Source: Dasypus novemcinctus
Taxonomy: Eukaryota; Chordata; Mammalia; Cingulata; Dasypodidae
Reading direction: 5' to 3'
Assembly (NCBI RefSeq): GCF_030445035.2
Contig: NC_092216.1
Coordinates: forward strand, 11,409,405-11,473,404
DNA length: 64,000 bases
The translations under genes were made by a program, and so were the position numbers. Positions 1 through 8,755 of the stretch are shown one piece after another; positions within the stretch are counted from its first letter, which is position 1, and every line of letters begins with the position of its first letter. The notes under the pieces were generated by a model. The model worked only from the letters and a program-made list of their open reading frames with translations, ran no database searches and had not been told where the DNA came from.

Positions 1-702
1 GATAATAGTAGAGCAGGATCTGTCTAGCTCATAGCCAACATTTAAGTAGCAATAATTTCTGAGATTGTACCTAAGGAATGATCAAGGACTAAGGAGATTC
101 TTTTCTTTTAATTAATTTTATTTTTAATTCATTTTTTAAAAATATTACATTTAAAAGAATGAGGTCGCCATTCACCCCCCACAACAACACTCTCCCCCAT
201 CATCACGACACATCCATTGCACTTGGTGAATACATCTCTGAGCACTGCTGCACCTCATGATCACTGGTCCACATCATAGCCCACACTCTCCCACATTCCA
301 TCCAGTGGGCCATGGGAGGACATACAATGTCTGGTAATTGTTCCTGCAGCACCACCCAGGACAACTCCAAGTCCCGAAAATGCCTCAACATCTCAACTCT
401 TCCTCCCATTCCTTGCACCCAGCAGCCACCATGACCACTTTTTAAGGAGATTCTTATAAACTATAAAAGACTATGAGCACAAAGTGACCAGCAAAATATT
501 TTCTTGAAAGACAGATAAATACCTAATATCAACAAGGAAAAGGTTTAAACTGAAAGAGCAAGAATATTTTTCTTTGCTATTTGGAGATGTGGAAAATTCC
601 AGTTATTTGAAAGGAAAAAATTAATGTTATGTAGATTAGGAGAGAGTCCTGGGCTCTAATTTGGTGCACTGATATTCAAAGATGTCTGAGGTTTTTGGAT
701 TA
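1..702. repeat. Duplicated block of unknown origin, copy 1 (interrupted by an L1 tail)
   Basis: Bases 1-102 and 456-702 read as one continuous sequence once the L1 insertion at 103-443 is removed. The same sequence, diverged, occurs at about 4310-4541 continuing at 14784-14890. Shared short strings include ctaaggagattctt and ctatttggagatgtg, in the same order and spacing. Whether this is a tandem duplication of unique DNA or two copies of an interspersed repeat (for example LTRs of the ERVL relic lying between them) cannot be decided by eye. No coding potential was seen. Confidence 0.55.
103..443 (-). mobile_element. 5'-truncated L1 3' end (341 bp)
   Basis: This is the reverse complement of the 3'UTR end found in the full-length L1s of this window (for example 26550-26860). 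Read on the minus strand it ends in the shared aatgtaatattttt-type terminus followed by an A-rich tail, which appears as the T-rich stretch 103-135 on the plus strand. It is flanked by a perfect 12-bp TSD, aaggagattctt, at 91-102 and 444-455. That shows a single 5'-truncated target-primed insertion. Confidence 0.88.
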
Positions 703-1090
703 TGTATTAGTTTTCTCCAGAGAAACATAACTAAATGGGTATTAGAGATTTGTGGTAAACAATTGTCTCACACATTTAAGAGGCCTGGCAATTCTGAATT
801 CCATAGAGGAGTTTGCATTAATTAATCTCTTAAAGGTGAGGTTGAAATCTTAAAGTCCAAGTTCTTCTAATAAATGGAACCCTCAATTCCTGCTATAAAG
901 ATGTACAACTGATTGGATGAGGCCCACCCATACTTGAAGGGTAATCTTTACTCAAGGCAATTGATCATATGTGCTAATCACAAAATACCTTCATTGCAAA
1001 TATGAGAGTATTCAACCAACAAATGGAAGCTAAAACTTAGCCAAGATGACACACAAAATTAAACATTATAGTCTACACTTTATCGAGTAG
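703..1090 (-). repeat. Ancient mammalian interspersed repeat, family not assigned
   Basis: The stretch contains strings I recognise from an old repeat scattered through placental genomes: ttttctccagagaaac at the left and gattggatgaggcccaccca near 912-931. I cannot name the family with confidence. It abuts the integrase part of the ERVL relic at its right. A repeat-library search would settle the name and the orientation. Confidence 0.5.
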
Positions 1091-1157
1091 GTAATGAGAC
1101 ACATTCCTTAAATCATACTTTAAGTTCCAATAAAGAAAATAATATATTATACTCTGC

Positions 1158-1472
1158 CTAACAGAACAGAAATGCTGTGTACTGGTGGGTAAGACATTCA
1201 TTAAGTTCACAGATGGTAGTTTCTGCAAAAGCATGCATTCCAGGCAAATCCATATCCAGAGCATATTCCAATTCAAACAGGAATAAAATAATATCTCTTT
1301 CATGATAGAAATAGTCTGATGTAATGAACTTACCAACATGCAGCAGGCTTATCACCTTAGGGGATGTTGCCTTATTGGGAAATGAGTGCAGGTCTCTGCT
1401 GCTGGTACAGTGGGCCATCCGAAGTGACTATAGTCAGATCAGCCTTGGTGAGGGGAAGTCCATGTTGCTGAG
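1158..1472 (-). pseudogene. ERVL-type endogenous retrovirus pol relic, integrase part (left of the LTR)
   Basis: On the minus strand this segment resembles the integrase region of ERVL-class (class III) pol. An open stretch of about 86 codons survives at 1158-1418, but the flanks hold stops and frameshifts, so it is a decayed relic. The right end is the insertion point of the solo LTR at 1473-2433. The relic resumes at 2434 after the 6-bp duplication gctgag, which proves the two halves were contiguous. No envelope-like sequence was seen. Confidence 0.7.
1467..1472. repeat. 6-bp target-site duplication, left copy, of solo LTR 1
   Basis: gctgag immediately precedes the LTR 5' end tgcggtca and is repeated directly after the LTR 3' end at 2434-2439. 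A 6-bp duplication is the spacing made by betaretrovirus-like (class II, ERVK-type) integrases; class I elements usually give 4-5 bp and class III 5 bp. Confidence 0.85.
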
Positions 1473-1730
1473 TGCGGTCACCCCTCGGGCTGAAGTGTGG
1501 TTTCCTGGCCTGGCGGGGGAGCAGCCGCGACAGGCCAAGCCGCTGCCCCCATAATAGGGTGGCTGGTCGGACTCACCGCCATCCCTGAAGGGAGCTCGGC
1601 ATGGGCGCAGAGTGCCCTCGGGTCTCCCCTTCTCGGCAGCCATGCTTCCGCGGCCGCCCCTCCTCCCGGGTGGCGCCACACGATGCCTGTGGGGCAGTAC
1701 CCTTCTTCTTCTTTCTCCCTGCGCAGGCAC

Positions 1731-1870
1731 AGGGCGGAAAATTCCAGTCTGCCCTTTTCCCCTCCCCCGACAGCAGCAACAGCCAGGCGTGGGCGGAAAA
1801 ATCCAGTCTGCCCTTTTCCCTCCCCCCGACAGCAGCAACAGCCAGGCGTGGGCGGGAAACTCAAGTCTGC
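1731..1870 (+). repeat. U3 direct repeats (enhancer-like), LTR 1
   Basis: Units of about 58-60 bp containing gggcggaaaa, tccagtctgccctttt and cccgacagcagcaacag are repeated twice in full, with a third partial unit starting near 1848. Tandem repeats in U3 upstream of the promoter are typical of retroviral enhancers. LTR 2 shows the same arrangement at about 49231-49370. Confidence 0.7.
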
Positions 1871-1996
1871 CCTCCACCCCAGCAACAGCAGCCACCAATC
1901 CCTAAACCCTGCCCCTTCCCCCAGCAACAGCAACAGCCAATCCCTAACCACCACCCCTCCCCCGTCCAGTACCACCCACTAACCTTTCGCCGGCAA

Positions 1997-2051
1997 CCAA
2001 TCAGAACAGGGCGTGGCTTCGACCAATCAGCCTTCCCCAGCCCCTATAAAA
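1997..2051 (+). promoter_or_regulatory. LTR 1 core promoter (two CCAAT boxes, GC/CACCC-like box, TATA box)
   Basis: CCAAT motifs occur at 1997-2001 and 2023-2027, a gggcgtggc box at about 2010-2018, and TATAAAA at 2045-2051. An AGTAAA hexamer at 2068-2073 could be the LTR polyadenylation signal, placing R just downstream. The order and spacing are those of a retroviral U3 promoter. Activity is inferred only. Confidence 0.65.
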
Positions 2052-2280
2052 CTGTTGCCTCTCCCTCAGTAAAGTGGACTTGTGTGTTTACCTTGTCTCC
2101 GCGGTAGTTTTTCTGCCGTGCGCCCTCCAGTCCTGAGAGCCCCCGACAAGGGCCTGGCCTCCCTTGTCCCCAGTTCGTTGCCTGCTTCTCCGGGCGACCC
2201 CTTCATCGCCGGCTTCTCCGGGCGACCCCTTCGTCGCCGGCTTCGCCAGGCAACCCCGTCAGCCGAACCGCGCAACCCCT

Positions 2281-2400
2281 GTGAGACCGATCCCTCGTCT
2301 GCTGCCGGACCGACCCCTCATCCCAGGTGGGACCGACCCCTCGTCCCAAGCGGGACCGACCCCTCGTCCAGAGCTGGACCGACCCCTCGTCCGCAGCCAG
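2281..2400 (+). repeat. About 20-bp minisatellite in the LTR 1 3' part (about five units)
   Basis: Repeated units of the form gaccgacccctcgtcc plus a short variable spacer occur five times here but only about twice in LTR 2 (about 49758-49803). Together with an extra copy of a roughly 30-bp gcgaccccttc unit near 2190-2250, this accounts for most of the 97-bp length difference between the two LTRs. Confidence 0.75.
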
Positions 2401-2433
2401 ACCCCACCTCTACCGACTGAGCAAGCCGCCACA

Positions 2434-3545
2434 GCTGAGCCCATGAACAACCTCCATCTCTACTCTCATGGTCACTTCATTTATAGTTCATAAGTCAGTG
2501 ACCACTCTGGTGCTTTTTCTCCCCAGGTGCAGCTGGGGCATTCACAGAATGTGTCATCTTGTCCACTTTATTATTAAATTTCTCCTCTGTTGAAGTCAAT
2601 GTCTTGTGGCCATTCACCAGGGAAAGAACATTTTCATGTTTTTTACCCACTCAGAAAACTCTATCCACATACCTGTCTCCCAGACTTGTCACCAATTTTC
2701 CAATCATTTTCCTTCCAAGTCCTTGACCATCCAACCAAACTATTAGGCACAGCCAATGAACTGGTATTCAACTGTATCTCTGGCTATTTCTCTTTCCAAG
2801 AAAAATGAACTACCAGGTGAACTAACTAACGTTCTGCCCACTAGGAGCATTTCACATTACTGCTGTCTTTTCAAGGGTGTCCCACAAAGAGGCTATAGTG
2901 CTATAGCTGTCCACTTTCAGTTAATAGTTACATATTGCACAAAATCATCTATATATAGGGCCCACATATGGTTGACTGATTGTAGAGAACTTCCCAAGAG
3001 ACCATACCTGCAGGCTAGAAGGAAGAAGATAAAGAAGAAAATAGGAAATTGACAGTTGGGGTCACTTCCTGGTGTAACTTACTTCTGCCTTCAGGGCTGT
3101 TTCAGGTCCAAATTTCACTACTTTCATTTAATGATGGAGTGCTTGTGTATACACACAAACTTATGGTAAGGTAGGTCAGACAATACCCAGTTCATAATGC
3201 ACAGCTCTGGTCCCATGTTTACTAGTGGCCAATGGTTAAGGATTCAGTCTCTATTAAGACCTAGTGGAAGCCCAAAAGCTGCTTTTCAAAAATTATCTGC
3301 AAATGCAAGGCTTTGTTCCAAACTCTGAGGATCCGTGCTGTGAAAATCTGTGCTGTTTGCCACTGTAACTTCCAGCACCATTGAATCTACTGGATAATAT
3401 GGCCAAAGTGGCAAAGCAGCTTGCATGTCAGCTGGGACCAACTGCAGAACCTTCTTTTTTCTCTTTCCCACTCAAAACCAGCAGCTTTTCTGAGTATATC
3501 AGGGAGCTATATAAAAGGCAGCTTCCTGCCAAATTGAAAGGGATA
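2434..3545 (-). pseudogene. ERVL-type pol relic (RNase H to integrase), right of the LTR
   Basis: On the minus strand this carries the order of segments expected of class III (ERVL) pol, reading from about 3545 leftwards through an RNase H-like part (open for 61 codons at 3286-3471) into integrase. It contains many stops and indels. It continues across the solo LTR into 1158-1472. I identify it by resemblance to ERVL internal sequence, and a translated search against ERVL pol would confirm. No intact retroviral gene exists here. Confidence 0.65.
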
Positions 3546-4309
3546 CATTAGACCAAAAAAAGCCTCAGACAAATCCAGCTTGATGAGCAAGTAAATATTT
3601 AATAAGAGTCCTTACTTGGGAAAGCTCTTCACATGGTGGTAGAGCCAAGTCTGTCATGGCCTAAATCCTCATCCATGCAGGTAGATAGAGAAAGGGGCAC
3701 TTCAAAGACTTGAGTTACACTTGCCACAAAGCATGAGGGGTCTTTAACATCCCATGTCTACAAGCAGATGGGGAGGGCATATTATGGGGGAGCATGATTT
3801 AAAAATGCAGTTTCCAGAACAGATGATCAAGGTACAGACATTCCCAGAGTCCCAGCAGGGCAGAAGTTACACTTTCACAGTAACAATATAAAACTAGCTT
3901 TTACAGTGTTTGTCAGTAGGGGTGAAATTTCATCTTTCTATTGATATAAAGGTGATCAAACAGTTCATAGAATGGATTATTCTTGGAGATGCCTGGGAGA
4001 AGAGTCTAAGCATAGCTTATAAGTCATGAGCTCATAAACAGATATTTTCTAATATTTGCTGTGGAAGTATTAAGAAATGAAAATGCAGAAGAAAAGGGGA
4101 CAGAACAAGAAAGTTTCTACAGCAGCTTTTCAGGTCACCCAGTAAATGGTCTAGTACAGCACACCCAATTGAAGAATGGGTTATTTCCAAAATACAAACT
4201 GGCCAATTACATACTGTATATTCTTTTTGACTATATGCAGGGTTAGATGCAACCTTTCCTACACCTAGGAAGGAATATCTCAAAATGACCCTTACACTAG
4301 ATGACTAGA
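3546..4309. other. No recognisable gene or named repeat
   Basis: This 760-bp AT-rich stretch shows no long ORF and no repeat that I can name. It lies between the ERVL relic and the second copy of the duplicated block. It could be unique sequence or further decayed ERVL/LTR material. Confidence 0.4.
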
Positions 4310-4541
4310 AATTTGACTCAAGTGGAAGGATGTTAAATTTTAACTTGCTCCAAGAGATTGAGCTGGGTCTGCCCAATCCATAGCCTACATTTTAGTACCA
4401 AAGATTTCTGAGATTAGAGTCAAAGAATATTTAGGGTCTAAGGAGATTCTTGTCAATGGAAAAAGATTGAGAAAATAAAGATACCAGATAAACACTTTCT
4501 TGTAAAGAGAGATGAACACTTATCAACAACAAAAAATTTTT
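4310..4541. repeat. Duplicated block, copy 2 (left part)
   Basis: Homologous to 1-102 plus 456-540, including gattctgagatta-like and ctaaggagattctt strings. The copy is interrupted by the old L1-E at 4554-14771 and continues at 14784, as shown by the 12-bp TSD aatgaaagatca at 4542-4553 and 14772-14783. Confidence 0.55.
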
Positions 4542-4553
4542 AATGAAAGATCA
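4542..4553. repeat. 12-bp TSD of L1-E, left copy
   Basis: aatgaaagatca here and at 14772-14783. The base context at the left is tttt followed by aatgaa, close to the L1 endonuclease consensus TT/AAAA. The duplication links two sites 10.2 kb apart and shows that everything between them is one old L1 plus later insertions. Confidence 0.75.
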
Positions 4554-5295
4554 CAGAGTTTTTGGAAGACAGTGTCAAAGTAAGCAGGCAGGTATCAGTT
4601 CTCTCATAAAAACAATGAAGAAATGGCAAAAACTGTTGAAGGACCTGCTTATGTGTAAGAACAATGCTATACAACAACAAGAATGATAAGGGACAAGAGA
4701 TGAAGAACCTAAAATGACAACCATAAATTGATAAACCCCATCATGGATGGGAAGGGCACTCTTCCCTCACATTCAAGGTGTACAACCTGAATAAAGCCTA
4801 TGGTACACTGCAGCCAATTGAGAGGGGAACAGAATTCTTCCTCCCTGGAGAAAAGGAGTATGTGTTGGGGGGCAGAGAGCAGGTTCTTTTCAGTGTCTTT
4901 GGCCAGGAGACCCACTTTGAATCTTAGCTCTGGCAAGATCAGAAACATGGGCAAGCAGATGTGGAAAAAAGAAGATACATGAAAATATTGACTGAGGAGT
5001 ACCATCTGCTGGCTAGCCAAGAAACCACTAGGAGAAAAATTCTTTTAGCTTTCAGTCTGAATGCCTGGGAGAAAATGAGTATCCCATTAGTGACTCCCTG
5101 GTGTGACTTTGATAACTTAAGCTGGAAAATTTTAAAGACACAGGATGAATTGTACCGAAAATCAAAGAAAAACCTTGGGAAGAAAAACAATAGGAAAGAG
5201 AGAAAAATTGACCATCATACTAAATTCAGCAACATATGCAGATTCCTAGATATCAGGAAAAAATTACAAGCAATATTAGGAAACAGGAAGAGATG
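4554..5295 (+). mobile_element. L1-E 5'UTR
   Basis: Starts right after the TSD and leads into ORF1 at about 5296. Related 5'UTR sequence appears in L1-I at 37445-38150. It is AT-rich, not GC-rich, and unlike the monomeric 5'UTR of the younger L1-A and L1-B, so L1-E belongs to an older subfamily. Several short open frames (for example 4961-5296) show no similarity I recognise. Confidence 0.6.
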
Positions 5296-6292
5296 AGATG
5301 GTCCAGCTAAAGGAACAACGCAAATGTCGTGATGAGATACAGGATTTAAGACAACTAATCAATGATAATCATACAAATCTCCTAAATCAATTCAAAGAGC
5401 TGAAGGTAAATATAATTAAAGAGATAAAAGATATTAAGAAGACACAGGGTGAGCATAAAGAACAAATTGAAGGACTGCAAAGAAAAGAACAGAGTTTATG
5501 GGAATGAAAAATTGGAGAAGGTTAAAAATATATTAGAGGGGAGCAGGTGCAGCTCAGTGGCTGAGTACCTTCTTTGCATGTATGAAGTCCTGGATTCAAT
5601 CCGCAGGACCCCCTTTAAAAAAACATACAGCAGAGGCATTTAACAGCAGATTTGAAATGGCAGAAGAATCAGTAAGTATAATTCAGAATATCTGAACTTC
5701 AACAGAAGAAAACAAAAGGATAAAAGAAGGAAAGAAATAGAGCAGATTCTGAGGGAATTGAATTACAGTGCAAAATGTACAAACATATGAGTTATTGGTG
5801 TGCCAAAAGGAGAAAAGAATGGAAAAGGGGCAGAAGTCATATTTAAGAAAGCAATGACTGAAAACTTCCCAACACTTATGAAAAGGATAAATATCAATAT
5901 CCCGGAAGAATGAAACACCCCCATTAGAATAAATCTGAATAGACTTACTCTGAGACACCTACCATAAAAAATTATAGATAACAGAGTAAGAGGAAAGCAA
6001 AGCATCATATATAAGGGAACCTCAATAAGATAAGTGCTGAACTCTCATCAAAAACTGGCAGTGGGAAGAAAGTGGTATGATGCACTGAAGACACTGAAAG
6101 AGAAAAATTGCCAGCCAAGAATTCTGTATCCAACAAAACAGTCCTTTGGAAAAGAGGGTGAGTTTCACGTCTTCACAGACAAACAATAACATAGAGAGTA
6201 TGTTATCAAAAGAACAGATTTAAAAGAGATTTTTTTAAAAAGTGAGTGCCAAACCTGACAGGAAAAACAAGAAGAAGACTTGGAGAAGAGAG
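5296..6292 (+). pseudogene. L1-E ORF1 relic
   Basis: The translated pieces show the coiled-coil region of L1 ORF1p (LLNQFKELKVNIIKEIKDI at about 5370-5430), then the RRM and C-terminal regions around 5760-6230, in the same order as in L1-B ORF1 (19264-20231). The frame is broken by stops and indels and by a SINE at 5538-5623. ORF1p is the RNA-binding trimer that packages L1 RNA; this copy cannot make it. Confidence 0.75.
5538..5623 (+). mobile_element. tRNA-derived SINE (DAS-SINE type), short form
   Basis: The 86-bp element begins ggggagcagg and has an A-box-like gcagctcagtggctgag at about 5550-5566 and a B-box-like ggattcaatcc at 5592-5602. It resembles a tRNA-Ala head, followed by a short A tail. 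It sits inside L1-E ORF1, whose sequence resumes with cagcagaggca and the downstream ORF1 codons. Such SINEs are characteristic of xenarthrans. Confidence 0.75.
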
Positions 6293-6304
6293 AAGAAATT
6301 ATGA

Positions 6305-7317
6305 TTATTATGTAGGGTCGAATCTGGAGGTTGTCAGAAGGATTGCCCTTGTGCACACCTGAACAGAGTCTCAGAGACATATAAAGTAGATACAACCCCA
6401 GATATTGGTCCTTTTGAGGGCTAAAGAGACCCACAGGTTCTATGGTCATGGCAGATGGGATTCACTGCCATGCCAGTTGGCCCTTCTTTGGAGCTGGTGT
6501 TTCTGCATGATGCCTGGACTCAGATGGGGTCTCTTTTCACAAGCCTTTCATGCTACTTTTTTGGAATTGTAGTTGGTGCTGGGGCTTAAGATATATCTAG
6601 GGGATCTGAATCTCTGGACTGACAATATGATAGCCAGGCCCTGAGCCTCAACAGACTTCAGCTCCTACCCTCTGATTTATTGGACTTACCCCACTCAGCT
6701 AACATGGAGTTGAAGAATGTCAGCCACCACACCATGGAGCCTAGAGTGCCTACAACTGAAAGCAGGAGGATTGCATCCAATATCCATGTGAAATCTAAAC
6801 CCCCTCTTGACATAGATGTGGAATGGACACAACCAAGCCAAGATCCACAGGAAGGAGGAATACAGTAAGGATCAGAGTGGACTAAATGATATCCTATTCA
6901 TGAACTATTTTGGTTAATAATCGAGAAAATGTGGCATTGGTGTGGAAAAAGTGGCCATGGTGTGGTGGCTGCTGGGCGGGGAATGGGAGGAAGAGATGAG
7001 ATGTGGAGGCATTCTCGGGACTTGGAGTTGTCCTGAGTGGTGCTCCAGGGACAATTGCTGGATGTTGTATGTCCTCCCATGGCCCACTGGATGGAACGTG
7101 GGAGAGTGTGGGCTATGGTGTGGAACACGTGACATGGGATGCAGTGATGCCCGGAGATGTACTCACCAGATGCAATTAATGTGTCATGATGATGGGGGAG
7201 AGTGTTATTGTGGGGGGAGTGGCGGGGTGGAGGCGGTGGGGGTGAATGGGTACCTCATATTTTTTTTATGTAATATCTTTTAAAAAATGAATAAATTCAG
7301 TAGAATTTGGAAAAAAA
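6305..7317 (+). mobile_element. L1-G: 5'-truncated L1 3'UTR (1013 bp)
   Basis: A recent-looking L1 tail of the same 3'UTR subfamily as L1-A (compare 33620-34580). It is bounded by a perfect 12-bp TSD, aagaaattatga, at 6293-6304 and 7318-7329, and ends in an A-rich tail. It contains the recurrent 3'UTR small ORF (6680-6868) and the G-rich tract (7208-7248) near the 3' end. Confidence 0.9.
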
Positions 7318-7329
7318 AAGAAATTATGA

Positions 7330-8755
7330 AAAAGAAATTTACAAACCAATTTCTGTATATAGAAGTAAATGTCCTGAACAAAATACTTGCTAATCAAATC
7401 CAACAGCACAATTAAAAGAATTATACACCATGTTCAATAGGTTTTATTCCAGCTATGCAAGCGTGGTTCAACAGAAGAAAATTAATCAGTGTAATCCTGC
7501 TACAGAGTATATTCAGAAGAACTGAAAGTTGGCTTGCAAACTGACTTTTGTACACTAATGTTCATAACAGCATTATTTACAGTTGCCAAAGGATGGAAAG
7601 AACCTAACAGTTCATCAACTAACTAATGGATAAACAAATTGTGTTATATACATACAATGGAGTAATATGCAGCTGGAAGAAGAGATGAAGTCAGGGAGCA
7701 AATATCATCATGGATGAACCTTGAGGATACTGTGTCGAGTAAAGTAAGCCAGATACAAAAGAATAATATTGTATGATCTCACAATTATGAAATAAACACA
7801 ATGAGTAAACTAATGGAGTTAAATCCTAGAGACTCTCTGTTCTTTGGCATGGGTGTTGGCCATCATCATCTCTTTGTTAGTTGTTCTGGGTTATAAATTC
7901 AAAGAACTGGAGATTATGTGTTACAACTCTGCTGAGATTCAGGGTCCAACTGGCACATGGATGGACCAAAGATTTAAGCCTCTTGGACATAAACCTATCA
8001 AAGTATAGTAGTAACTATAGGTTCAAATAGAAGGGACAAAAGAGTGATGTGTAAGGAAACCACAAATGAGACCAACTCTGTTACACTGGAAAGCATAAAT
8101 TCCAAAGTAAGGCCTATAGGCAGTGTGCCAAACTCCATCTGCAACTGCAAGCAAGATAATCCTATCCATCTGCTCCATGGAATCTAAGTACCCTCTCAAT
8201 TAGAAGCAGAGTGGTCATCATCATCCCCAAATCCTCAAGATTGGGGAATGAGAAATGGACTAAAGTAGACTTACTTTTTTTGTTTAATTTTTGTTCGTCT
8301 TGTTATTTTAGACTTAGTATTATTCTTCTACAAACATTGTTATTGTAGGAATAGAAGAACTTTTATCACTGATGTGGAGGCAGTAGCCAACAGAGTTTCT
8401 GAAGGGAGGGAGAGGGGAAAATAGGTGTAAAATGGTGGTATTTTGGAACATTGGAATAGTCTGTATGACATTGCAATGACAGATACAGGCCATTATTTAC
8501 TTTGTCATAACTTATGAAATTGTATGGGACAGAGGGTAAACTATAATGTAAACTATAAACCATGGTTAGTGGCAATGCTTCAATATGTGTTCATCAATTT
8601 TAAATAATGTACCACAATAATGAAGGATGTTGTTATTGTGGGAAAGTGTGGGAGAGGGAGAGAGTGGGGCATATGGGAATTCCCTATTTTTTTATGTAAC
8701 ATTCATGAAATATAAAGTTTCTTTAGAATAATAATAAATAAATAAAAATAGGTAA
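7330..8755 (+). mobile_element. Rearranged older L1 fragment (ORF2 pieces and 3'UTR)
   Basis: About 7330-7500 matches the ORF2 reverse-transcriptase N-terminal part. About 7505-7800 matches the ORF2 C-terminus (compare 23800-24060), so most of ORF2 is missing between them. Then 7840-8135 matches L1 3'UTR in the opposite orientation (compare 41620-41860), and 8140-8755 is 3'UTR in the plus orientation again, ending in an A-rich tail. The internal inversion is noted under findings. Confidence 0.6.

Larger units (their letters stand above)
1473..2433 (+). mobile_element. Solo LTR 1 of a GC-rich endogenous retrovirus (961 bp)
   Basis: The element runs from tgcggtcac to gccgccaca (canonical TG...CA ends) and is bounded by the 6-bp TSD gctgag. 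A second copy of the same family lies at 48974-49837 and is near identical in sequence by eye apart from repeat-number differences. U3 holds direct repeats of about 60 bp (1731-1870) and glutamine-codon-like cagcaacag runs. A CCAAT/TATA core promoter lies at about 1997-2051, followed by a GC-rich R/U5 with a roughly 20-bp minisatellite. There is no internal retroviral sequence next to it, so it is a solo LTR left by LTR-LTR recombination. Several proline-rich open frames cross it but they are composition effects. Confidence 0.9.

Noticed and set aside
1434..2107. Several proline/glycine-rich ORFs of 150-170 codons in solo LTR 1, and their twins at 48971-49608
   Set aside because: GC-rich, stop-poor composition of the LTR. 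Frames overlap on both strands and do not match any retroviral gene.
3286..3471. A 61-codon host gene
   Set aside because: Best explained as a surviving open stretch of ERVL pol; stops lie on both sides.
5549..5610. Possible tRNA-Ala gene
   Set aside because: It has A and B box likeness but no intact cloverleaf or acceptor stem, and it carries an A tail. It is a SINE head.
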